Below, piece by piece: positions 5,055 through 11,266 of a stretch of DNA of 12,824 nucleotides; positions within the stretch are counted from its first letter, which is position 1; each line of letters begins with the position of its first letter. This stretch comes from JBDUDR01 sp040002845 (GTDB taxonomy: Bacteria; Actinomycetota; Actinomycetes; Propionibacteriales; Nocardioidaceae). The position numbers and the translations under genes are program-made. The stretch spans positions 1-12,824 of the forward strand of contig JBDUDR010000076.1 of NCBI GenBank assembly GCA_040002845.1. The letters are read 5' to 3'. Below the pieces are notes generated by a model. It searched no databases. It worked only from the letters and a program-made list of their open reading frames with translations, and was not told the origin of the DNA.

Positions 5055-6701
5055 ATGACGGACTCCCCAGATCTCGACACCCTGTGGGCGGCGATGGTCG
5101 ATGCCCTGCCCGCGAGCCAGAAGGCCTGGCTCTTTGCCAGCCGACCGGTGACTCTGCACGGCAGCACGGCAATTGTCGCCGTGCCTGACGACTTCACCCG
5201 CACCCAGCTCGAGACCCGGCTTCGGCCCGGCCTCGAGCACGCACTCAGCCAGCGGCTAGGTCGCTCGGTTCACCTGGCCGTCACCGTTGAACCATCCCTC
5301 CAAAGCGACGCTCAGCCCGCTTCGCACAACGAGCCTCTCGTCGACGGTCAGGGCACCCCCGGCGACAGCACAGACGGCGAAGTCGGAGCGCATGACTATG
5401 CGGACCCCGAGTCACCCATGGCGACAAATGGGTACGGGGACACCTTTGACGGGCGTGGCCGAGACTCCCGCGCGGTCGGCGGCGATCTGTCGGCCGCTCC
5501 AGACCCGGCTGGCTCGATGTCTCTACTGTCCCCGGCCACCGGAGGATCGAACAGCCCCCGGTTGCTGACCGGCTCGCCCAGTGGCCGCTCACGTGTCGAC
5601 GTACGCCCGGCTCCGAGCGGGATCCGCGCCCCCACCCCGGTCGGTGCCAAAGGGGGAGCCGCAGAGGCCCGCCTCAACCCCAAGTACATCTTCGAGACCT
5701 TCGTCATCGGGTCCTCAAACCGCTTCGCCCACGCGGCCGCCGTTGCCGTGGCAGAGGCGCCCGGGCGCGCGTACAACCCCCTGCTCGTCTACGGCGACTC
5801 CGGGTTGGGCAAGACACATCTTCTGCATGCGATCGGTCACTACGTCCGCAGCCTGTTCGCCGGCGCCAAGGTTCGGTATGTCTCCAGCGAGGAGTTCACC
5901 AACGACTTCATCAACGCGATCCGCGACGACCGTGCGTCCGCGTTCCAGCGCCGCTACCGCGATGTCGACGTGTTGCTGATCGACGACATCCAGTTCCTGG
6001 AGGGCAAGATCCAGACGCAGGAGGAGTTTTTCCACACCTTCAACACGCTCCACAACGCCGACAAGCAGATCGTGATCAGCTCAGACCGCCCCCCGAAGCG
6101 ACTGGAGGCACTCGAGGACCGGCTCCGCAACCGCTTCGAGTGGGGCTTGATCACCGACGTCCAGCCACCCGACCTCGAAACACGCATCGCCATCTTGCGC
6201 AAGAAGGCAGCCACCGAGGGCCTGACGGCCCCACCCGATGTGCTCGAGTTCATCGCCAGCAAGATCCAGACCAACATCCGCGAGCTCGAGGGTGCGCTCA
6301 TCCGCGTCACCGCGTTCGCCAGCCTCAACCGGCAGAGTGTCGACCTCACACTGGCCGAGATCGTGCTGAAGGACCTGATCCCCGAGGGGGGAGAGCCCGA
6401 GATCACCGCCGCCTTGATCATCGCCCAGACCGCGGCGTACTTCGGGCTCTCCATCGACGACCTGTGCGGCAGCAGCCGTAGCCGGGTGCTGGTCACCGCT
6501 CGCCAGATCGCCATGTACCTGTGTCGCGAGCTGACCGAGCTCAGCCTGCCCAAGATCGGCCAGCAGTTCGGCGGACGTGACCACACGACGGTCATGCACG
6601 CCGACCGCAAGATCCGCAAGCTGATGGCCGAACGGCGCAACATCTACAACCAGGTCACCGAACTGACCAACCGGATCAAGCAGCAAGCCCGCCAGTCGTG
6701 A
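5055..6701 (+). CDS. dnaA: Chromosomal replication initiator DnaA
   Basis: AAA+ initiator that binds DnaA boxes and melts the origin. The 548 residues show all four domains. Domain I at 1-80 (LWAAMVDALPASQKAWL, then VPDDFTRTQLE). Domain II, a long Gly/Ser/Pro-rich linker, at about 81-205. Domain III starts near LNPKYIFETFVIGSSNRFAH, with Walker A GDSGLGKT at 247-254, Walker B LLIDDIQFL with Asp310-Asp311, and the arginine-finger RLRNRFEWGL region. Domain IV ends with the DNA-binding signature GGRDHTTVMHADRKI at about 505-520. The ATG at 5055 is preferred because TDSPDLDTLWAAM is the natural N-terminus; an ATG at 5013 would add 14 unconserved residues. The nearest purine-rich site (GGGAGAG, 5034-5040) is 14 nt away, rather far. 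Convincing boxes on both sides suggest autoregulation. Confidence 0.98.
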   Translation: MTDSPDLDTLWAAMVDALPASQKAWLFASRPVTLHGSTAIVAVPDDFTRTQLETRLRPGLEHALSQRLGRSVHLAVTVEPSLQSDAQPASHNEPLVDGQGTPGDSTDGEVGAHDYADPESPMATNGYGDTFDGRGRDSRAVGGDLSAAPDPAGSMSLLSPATGGSNSPRLLTGSPSGRSRVDVRPAPSGIRAPTPVGAKGGAAEARLNPKYIFETFVIGSSNRFAHAAAVAVAEAPGRAYNPLLVYGDSGLGKTHLLHAIGHYVRSLFAGAKVRYVSSEEFTNDFINAIRDDRASAFQRRYRDVDVLLIDDIQFLEGKIQTQEEFFHTFNTLHNADKQIVISSDRPPKRLEALEDRLRNRFEWGLITDVQPPDLETRIAILRKKAATEGLTAPPDVLEFIASKIQTNIRELEGALIRVTAFASLNRQSVDLTLAEIVLKDLIPEGGEPEITAALIIAQTAAYFGLSIDDLCGSSRSRVLVTARQIAMYLCRELTELSLPKIGQQFGGRDHTTVMHADRKIRKLMAERRNIYNQVTELTNRIKQQARQS

Positions 6702-6748
6702 CCCGGCCGGTGCCAACATCGCAAGGGCCGACCGCCGACCACACACCT

Positions 6749-6769
6749 TGGGGACAGACCTGTGGATCA
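6749..6769 (-). promoter_or_regulatory. Pair of DnaA boxes 12 bp apart
   Basis: TGGGGACAG (6749-6757, 7 of 9) and TGTGGATCA (6761-6769, 8 of 9 against TGTGGATAA) in the same orientation. Start-to-start spacing is 12 bp, as in the pair at 4944/4956. Confidence 0.5.
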
Positions 6770-6861
6770 GTCCCCGCTTCTCGGGATTTCCTGTGTACGC
6801 GCCGGCTACAGCCCTGGGGCGACCCGTCGCCGTCCACCCCCGACCGGCACCTGCGGCCGTA

Positions 6862-6870
6862 CCATCCACA
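6862..6870 (+). promoter_or_regulatory. DnaA box, two mismatches
   Basis: CCATCCACA against TTATCCACA. Supported mainly by company with the other boxes in this gap. Confidence 0.4.
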
Positions 6871-6916
6871 GCCGCGGTGGACGCAAACTCCGCGTTTGAC
6901 CTGCGGTGTTCACGGG

Positions 6917-6925
6917 TTGTCCACC
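6917..6925 (+). promoter_or_regulatory. DnaA box, one mismatch
   Basis: TTGTCCACC differs from TTGTCCACA only at the last base. Confidence 0.55.
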
Positions 6926-7122
6926 TTTCCACTCCTGCTACGCACCCGACGAGATCACGAATTACACTCGACCATCAAAATCCAGGCCCTCGCCGTGCTG
7001 GGGAAAAGCGGTCTCCCGAACGTCGGTGCCACATGGCAGGATGCAGGCCCAGTACAACCACCCGCCCCGAGTCCAGTTGATCTGGCAGACTCGGCGGGCG
7101 ACGGCGTTGGAGGCGAGCACCT

Positions 7123-8265
7123 GTGAAGTTCCGGATCGATCGAGACCCGTTCGCCGAAGCCGTGGCCTGGGCCGCACACAGCCTCCCGCTCCGGCCGAGC
7201 GTGCCGGTTCTTGCCGGCTTGATGATCGATGCCGGCAGCGACGGCCTGGTGCTGTCGGGGTTCGACTACGAAACCTCCGCGCGGGTGTCCCTGTCGGCCG
7301 AGATCGCGGAAGAGGGCAAGGCGCTGGTCTCCGGGCGACTACTCGCGGACATCAGTCGGGCGCTTCCCGCCAAGCCCGTTGAACTGAGCACCGAAGGCAC
7401 CAGGGTCTCGCTGCTGTGTGGGTCGGCCCGGTTCAGCCTGCAGACGATGCCCGTCGAGGACTACCCCGAGCTGCCGCAGATGCCGACGGCATCAGGCACC
7501 GTCAAGTCCGACGTGTTCGCAGCGGCGGTCGCCCAGGCTGTCACCGCCGCGGGCCGGGACGACATGCTGCCGGTGCTGACTGGCGTGCGGCTGGAGATCG
7601 AGGGCTCGTCGATCGCCCTGATGGCCACCGACCGCTACCGGCTGAGCCTGCGCGAGTGCGAGTGGACACCCGAGCAGACCGACATCAGTGCGACCGCGTT
7701 GGTCCCTGCCAGGGTGCTTGCGGACACTGCGAAGGCGCTGACCACCGGCGGTGACGTGACAGTGGCGCTCGCGTCCGCGGCAACCGGTGAAGGCATCATC
7801 GGTTTCGAGGGCTCGACCGGTGGTGGGATCCGGCGCACCACCACCCGGCTGCTCGACGGTGAGTTCCCCAAGGTCCGGGCACTGTTCCCGGCAGAGTCGG
7901 TCACCGTCGCGTGGGTCGACGCTGCCGCGCTGGTCGAGTCTGTGAAGCGAGTGTCGCTGGTCGCCGAGCGCAATACCCCCGTGCGGTTGTCATTCAGCCA
8001 GGGCATGGTGACGCTGGAGGCGGGCAGCGGTGAGGAGGCCCAGGCGTCGGAAAGCCTGGAAGCAACCGTCCAGGGTGATGACGTCTCCATCGGTTTCAAC
8101 CCCAGCTATCTACTCGACGGTCTGGGCGCGATCGATGCTCCGGTCGCACATCTGTCGTTCACCCAGTCCACTCGACCCGTCGCCCTCGCCGGGGCATCGG
8201 AGCTCGAGGCCGATCCGGATCTCGACTTCCGATATTTGTTGATGCCCGTGCGTCTGCAAGGCTGA
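7123..8265 (+). CDS. dnaN: DNA polymerase III beta subunit (sliding clamp)
   Basis: Ring-shaped processivity clamp loaded onto DNA at primer ends; it tethers the replicative polymerase and many repair enzymes. The 380 residues have the usual length and the three-fold clamp repeat. N-terminal KFRIDRDPFAEAVAWAAHSLPLRPSVPVLAGL is typical of actinobacterial DnaN. Conserved marks include MPVEDYPELP near 109-118, GRDDMLPVLTGV near 144-155, MATDRYRLSLRE near 167-178, LDGEFPKVRALFP near 244-256, and the C-terminal LMPVRLQG that forms part of the partner-binding pocket. The GTG start has a strong GGAGG at 7109-7113, 9 nt upstream. It is the first gene after the probable origin, followed by gnd after 80 bp. 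Confidence 0.98.
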   Translation: MKFRIDRDPFAEAVAWAAHSLPLRPSVPVLAGLMIDAGSDGLVLSGFDYETSARVSLSAEIAEEGKALVSGRLLADISRALPAKPVELSTEGTRVSLLCGSARFSLQTMPVEDYPELPQMPTASGTVKSDVFAAAVAQAVTAAGRDDMLPVLTGVRLEIEGSSIALMATDRYRLSLRECEWTPEQTDISATALVPARVLADTAKALTTGGDVTVALASAATGEGIIGFEGSTGGGIRRTTTRLLDGEFPKVRALFPAESVTVAWVDAAALVESVKRVSLVAERNTPVRLSFSQGMVTLEAGSGEEAQASESLEATVQGDDVSIGFNPSYLLDGLGAIDAPVAHLSFTQSTRPVALAGASELEADPDLDFRYLLMPVRLQG

Positions 8266-8270
8266 GCCCC

Positions 8271-8306
8271 CCGCCGCGGTTGCACGAGAACCGACCTCTG
8301 CGGCGG
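8271..8306. promoter_or_regulatory. Inverted repeat between dnaN and gnd
   Basis: CCGCCGC (8271-8277) pairs with GCGGCGG (8300-8306). The 22-nt loop contains a smaller GGTT/AACC pairing (8278-8281 with 8289-8292). It starts 5 bp after the dnaN stop. There is no T-run, so at most a weak or factor-dependent terminator or an mRNA-end stabiliser. Confidence 0.4.
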
Positions 8307-8345
8307 CCAACTGGTGGCTCTTCTCCCCCAGAAAGGAAGCCTGGC

Positions 8346-9254
8346 ATGCAGATCGGACTCATCGGGCTCGGCAAGATGGGCGGCAACATGCGGCACCGCC
8401 TGCGCAACGGCGGGCACACCGTGGTCGGCTTCGACCGCAACGCTGCCGTCAGCGACGTGGACAGCCTGATGGCGCTCGCTGCGGCGTTGCCCAGCCCTAA
8501 GGTCGTCTGGGTGATGGTTCCTTCGGGCGACCCGACCCGGCAGACCGTCGAATCCCTGGCTGATCTGCTGGGCAGCGGCGATGTGATCGTCGACGGCGGC
8601 AACTCTCGCTGGACCGATGACACCGAGCACGCGAAGCTGCTTGCAGACAAGGGCATCGGCTTCGTCGACTGCGGGGTGTCGGGGGGCGTCTGGGGTCTCG
8701 AGAACGGCTATGCGCTGATGTGTGGAGGCTCGGCGGACGACGTAGCAAAGGTGCAGCCTGCCTTCGACACCCTGAAACCTGAGGGTGAGTCCGGGTTCGT
8801 GCACGCCGGCGAAGTCGGCGCCGGTCACTTCGCCAAGATGGTCCACAACGGCATCGAGTACGCCCTCATGCAGGCCTACGCCGAAGGCTATGAACTGCTG
8901 CGGGCTGCCGACGCGGTCGACAACGTCACCGAGGTGTTCGACTCCTGGCGCCAGGGCACCGTGATCCGATCCTGGCTCCTTGACCTGCTCGTGGCGGCGC
9001 TCCGGGCTGACGAGGGGCTGACCAAGATCGCGGGTTACGCCGACGACTCCGGCGAAGGCCGCTGGACGGTCGAGGCCGCCATCGACCACGCCGTACCCAT
9101 GCACGTCATCGCCGCGAGCCTGTTCGCCCGGTTCCAGTCGCGACAAGACGACTCGCCGGCAATGAAGGCGATCGCGGCCATGCGCAACCAGTTCGGCGGG
9201 CATGCCACCAAGGCTGAGGGGCCCCCCGACGGTGCGGCTCCCTCCACGGGCTGA
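8346..9254 (+). CDS. gnd: 6-phosphogluconate dehydrogenase, decarboxylating, short form
   Basis: Oxidises 6-phosphogluconate to ribulose 5-phosphate and CO2 in the pentose phosphate pathway. At 302 residues it belongs to the short class (GntZ/YqeC-like), not the roughly 470-residue E. coli class. The Rossmann motif GLGKMGGNM is at 8-15, VPSG at 58-61, IVDGGNSRWTDD at 81-92, CGVSGGVWGLENGY at 109-122 and the catalytic KMVHNGIEY (Lys164, Asn168, Glu171) at 164-172. Asp30 ends the second strand (VVGFDRN), where the NADP-dependent enzymes have a neutral residue, which suggests preference for NAD+ (inference). ATG 8346 is chosen because AGGAAG lies 6 nt upstream and the Rossmann fold begins at once; an upstream ATG at 8280 adds unconserved residues. 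Its place between dnaN and recF is shared with several actinobacterial genera. Confidence 0.94.
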   Translation: MQIGLIGLGKMGGNMRHRLRNGGHTVVGFDRNAAVSDVDSLMALAAALPSPKVVWVMVPSGDPTRQTVESLADLLGSGDVIVDGGNSRWTDDTEHAKLLADKGIGFVDCGVSGGVWGLENGYALMCGGSADDVAKVQPAFDTLKPEGESGFVHAGEVGAGHFAKMVHNGIEYALMQAYAEGYELLRAADAVDNVTEVFDSWRQGTVIRSWLLDLLVAALRADEGLTKIAGYADDSGEGRWTVEAAIDHAVPMHVIAASLFARFQSRQDDSPAMKAIAAMRNQFGGHATKAEGPPDGAAPSTG

Positions 9255-9272
9255 GCCCAGGCGTCGGCACCT

Positions 9273-10415
9273 GTGCACGTCGCGCACCTGTCCCTTCGGG
9301 ACTTTCGTTCCTACCCGTCCGCCGAGATCGCGCTGGAGCCGGGCGTCGTGTCATTCCTGGGTCGCAACGGACAGGGCAAGACCAACCTGCTCGAGGCCGT
9401 ACAGTTCGTGGCCACCCAGAACTCCCACCGGGTCGCTTCCTCCGCTCCGCTCGTACGCCACGACGCACCGCGCGCAGTGGTGCGGGCCGATGTCATCCGG
9501 GCAGGTAGGCATGCCCTCATCGAGCTCGAGATCAACCCCGGCAAGTCCGGCAGGGCCCGGCTCAACCGGGTGGCCGTGGCTCGCCCCCGCGAGGTGCTGG
9601 GCCTGCTTCGTACTGTGCTGTTCGCGCCCGAGGACCTGGCGCTCGTCAAGGGCGACCCGTCGCAACGACGGACGCTGCTTGATGACCTGCTGGTGGTGCG
9701 GGCGCCCAGATTTGCGGGCGTCAGGTCCGACTACGACCGGGTGCTGAGGCAACGCACCAGCCTGCTCAAGTCGGCCGGGGCGGCCCGGCGCGCGGCGGGT
9801 GGTGCGGATGCTCTCGGCACGCTCGACGTCTGGGATGCACACCTGGCACGTGCCGGGGGGGAGCTCATGGAAGGCCGGCTCGCTCTGGTCGCCGAGCTGC
9901 AGCCCCTCGTCGCGGCGGCGTACACAGCGGTCGCCGGCGAGGTGCCTCCGGACAGCGATCGCGTCGACCTCACGTACCGACCCTCGCTCGAGCTGCCTCC
10001 GGACGCGCACGACAAGGACGCCCTTGCTCAGCTGCTGCTCACGGAGGTGATGCGGCGCAGGGGTGACGAGCTGGATCGCGGGGTCTGCCTGATCGGCCCG
10101 CATCGCGACGATCTGGTGCTGTCGTTGGGTGATCTCCCCGCCAAGGGTTACGCCAGCCAGGGCGAGTGCTGGTCAATCGCGCTCGCGCTGCGGCTGGCCT
10201 CCTACGACCTGCTCAGGACAGCGGGCGAGACCCCGGTGCTGCTGCTGGATGATGTCTTCGCCGAGCTCGACGTGCAGCGGCGTGCGAGACTGGCCAACCT
10301 GGTCTCTACGGCCGATCAGGTGCTGGTCACCGCTGCGGTCGAGGCCGACGTGCCCGAACAGCTCAAGGGTGTTCGTTTCATGGTCGAGGCAGGGGAGGTG
10401 TCACGTGCCGGCTGA
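9273..10415 (+). CDS. recF: DNA replication and repair protein RecF
   Basis: SMC-like ATPase that acts with RecO and RecR to load RecA at single-strand gaps. It has 380 residues, the normal length. Walker A GRNGQGKT is at 30-37. LFAPEDLALVKGDPSQRR, a strong family signature, lies near residues 115-132. The ABC signature region YASQGECWSIALALRLA is at about 291-307 and Walker B LLLDDVFAELD has Asp326-Asp327. The GTG start lies 18 bp after gnd with no good ribosome binding site, so it may depend on translation of gnd. Its end overlaps the dciA start by 11 bp. Confidence 0.96.
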   Translation: MHVAHLSLRDFRSYPSAEIALEPGVVSFLGRNGQGKTNLLEAVQFVATQNSHRVASSAPLVRHDAPRAVVRADVIRAGRHALIELEINPGKSGRARLNRVAVARPREVLGLLRTVLFAPEDLALVKGDPSQRRTLLDDLLVVRAPRFAGVRSDYDRVLRQRTSLLKSAGAARRAAGGADALGTLDVWDAHLARAGGELMEGRLALVAELQPLVAAAYTAVAGEVPPDSDRVDLTYRPSLELPPDAHDKDALAQLLLTEVMRRRGDELDRGVCLIGPHRDDLVLSLGDLPAKGYASQGECWSIALALRLASYDLLRTAGETPVLLLDDVFAELDVQRRARLANLVSTADQVLVTAAVEADVPEQLKGVRFMVEAGEVSRAG

Positions 10416-10956
10416 CCCCGACTCGGCGAAGCCGGAACAGACCTCTCCGCACGATCCAACCGGGTTGGACCTGGCTCGGAGCATCGCCAAGGCGATCGGC
10501 GCGACTCCCAGACGATGGTCGTCGGGGAGTGCATCTCCGCTGGCTCGTCGCCGGCGCCGCAGTGTGGACCCGACGGTGTCAGGTGCGCATCCCGATGACC
10601 GCGACCCGCAGCCCCTCGACGCGGCCATAGACCGGCTGGTCGCCGAGCACGGCTGGACCACCGACGTCGCCGTGCACGGCGTCTTCGCCCACTGGGACCG
10701 CATCGTTGGCCGTGAGGTGGCACAACACTGCCGGCCGGAGGCCTACGCCGACGGCCGTCTGGTCATCCGTGCAGACTCGACTGCCTGGGCGACCCAGGTA
10801 CGATTGCTGGCTCCGACCGTGGTCCGCCGACTCAACGAGGAGCTCGGCGACGGCACCGTGCTGGTCGTGCAGGTCGCAGGGCCTCGCGGACCGTCGTGGA
10901 CCAAGGGCCGAAGGTCGGTGCGAGACGGCCGTGGACCCCGTGACACCTATGGCTGA
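10405..10956 (+). CDS. dciA: DUF721 protein, DciA-type helicase loader family
   Basis: DUF721 proteins (Rv0004 in M. tuberculosis) are counted with DciA, which helps load the DnaB helicase in bacteria lacking DnaC or DnaI. The 183 residues begin with a disordered, charged segment (to about residue 75), including a basic RRRRR patch. The DUF721 core follows: DRLVAEHGW, then FAHWDRIVGREVAQHCRPEAY, GRLVIRADSTAWATQVRLL, then LNEELGDGTVLVVQVAGP. It ends GRGPRDTYG, an ending I recognise from actinobacterial members. The GTG at 10405 has GGAGG at 10394-10398, 6 nt upstream, and overlaps recF by 11 bp, so translation is likely coupled. The frame is open further upstream through recF, but that extension is a shadow. 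Confidence 0.9.
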   Translation: MPADPDSAKPEQTSPHDPTGLDLARSIAKAIGATPRRWSSGSASPLARRRRRSVDPTVSGAHPDDRDPQPLDAAIDRLVAEHGWTTDVAVHGVFAHWDRIVGREVAQHCRPEAYADGRLVIRADSTAWATQVRLLAPTVVRRLNEELGDGTVLVVQVAGPRGPSWTKGRRSVRDGRGPRDTYG

Positions 10957-10971
10957 GCAGGCTGAAGCAAC

Positions 10972-10999
10972 GTCCTAGTTGTCCTAGTCTGTCCTTGAC
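10972..10999 (+). repeat. 9-bp tandem repeat just after dciA
   Basis: GTCCTAGTT (10972-10980) is followed directly by GTCCTAGTC (10981-10989) and a degenerate third copy, GTCCTTGAC (10991-10999). Function unknown. TTGACT at 10995-11000 resembles a -35, but no -10 sits at the right distance. Confidence 0.65.
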
Positions 11000-11177
11000 T
11001 GCTCTATGACGATCTCGGGTCCTAACCGCTCTGCCCCGCGTATGGGGACTCGACACCCCCTCTGTGACAGGCGGGATCGGGCCGTCTGGGGCTGCTGAAG
11101 CGCGGTTCCGGTGCCGTACCGTGCCCGGAGAATCCACCGCGATGCCGTGAGAAGCCCCAGGCTCCCCTCTGAGCGGC

Positions 11178-11183
11178 TATGAT
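11178..11183 (+). promoter_or_regulatory. Candidate -10 element of the gyrB promoter
   Basis: TATGAT, five of six matches to TATAAT, with GGC before it. No good -35 is seen 16-18 bp upstream, which is common for actinobacterial vegetative promoters. Expected start near 11190, leaving a leader of about 77 nt to the GTG at 11267. Confidence 0.45.
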
Positions 11184-11250
11184 GGAACAGTCCTTTCGGG
11201 CCGCTCCCGCATGTTCGGCGAAGTCGATGGCAGGGGCGGTCACCCATGTA

Positions 11251-11255
11251 GGAGG
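11251..11255 (+). promoter_or_regulatory. Ribosome binding site that decides the gyrB start
   Basis: GGAGG (AGGAGG with the preceding base) lies 11 nt before the GTG at 11267. The in-frame ATG at 11342 has no comparable site. The arm GCCCC (11255-11259) could pair with GGGGC (11233-11237) and partly hide it. Confidence 0.6.
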
Positions 11256-11266
11256 CCCCACACACT

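Larger units (their letters stand above)
6702..7122. other. oriC: dnaA-dnaN intergenic region, probable oriC
   Basis: 421 bp without a gene. It carries several near-consensus DnaA boxes: 6749-6757 (7 of 9), 6761-6769 (8 of 9), 6862-6870 (7 of 9) and 6917-6925 (8 of 9), with weaker 6-of-9 candidates at about 6877, 6906 and 6924. Many degenerate boxes between dnaA and dnaN is the known arrangement of Streptomyces and Mycobacterium origins. A modestly AT-rich patch lies near 6955-6982. I could not identify a reliable dnaN promoter; TACACT at 6963-6968 could be a -10 but lacks a -35. Confidence 0.75.
10957..11266. other. dciA-gyrB intergenic region
   Basis: 310 bp with no believable gene. It contains 9-bp tandem repeats right after dciA, short mutually exclusive GC stems (CCCC 11034-11037, GGGG 11044-11047, CCCC 11056-11059), a candidate gyrB -10 at 11178-11183 and the gyrB ribosome binding site. 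No T-run or clear intrinsic terminator is visible, so read-through from dciA into gyrB is possible. Confidence 0.65.

Noticed and set aside
4255..5172. Upstream extension of the rnpA frame through the origin (to about 451 codons)
   Set aside because: It would overlap rpmH, the rpmH promoter and the DnaA boxes. The RnpA family begins at LPQPLRLRRR, just after GTG 4254.
4590..5240. Minus-strand frame of 216 codons over the dnaA promoter region
   Set aside because: Overlaps DnaA boxes and the dnaA N-terminus, with no recognisable domain and unusual Arg/Cys-rich composition.
8271..8306. Intrinsic terminator after dnaN
   Set aside because: The inverted repeat has a long loop and no T-run, so it is listed only as a possible structure.
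10129..10404. N-terminal extension of dciA inside recF
   Set aside because: The extra residues are an Arg/Cys/Trp-rich out-of-frame reading of recF; the strong GGAGG site supports GTG 10405.
10399..10412. Second parS-like sequence around the recF/dciA overlap (GTGTCACGTGCCGG)
   Set aside because: Only the TCACGTG core matches; one half-site is lost, and the G-rich part is explained by the dciA ribosome binding site and GTG start.
11246..11251. ATGTAG start-stop just before the gyrB ribosome binding site
   Set aside because: A minimal start-stop can arise by chance around AGGAGG, and it has no ribosome binding site of its own.
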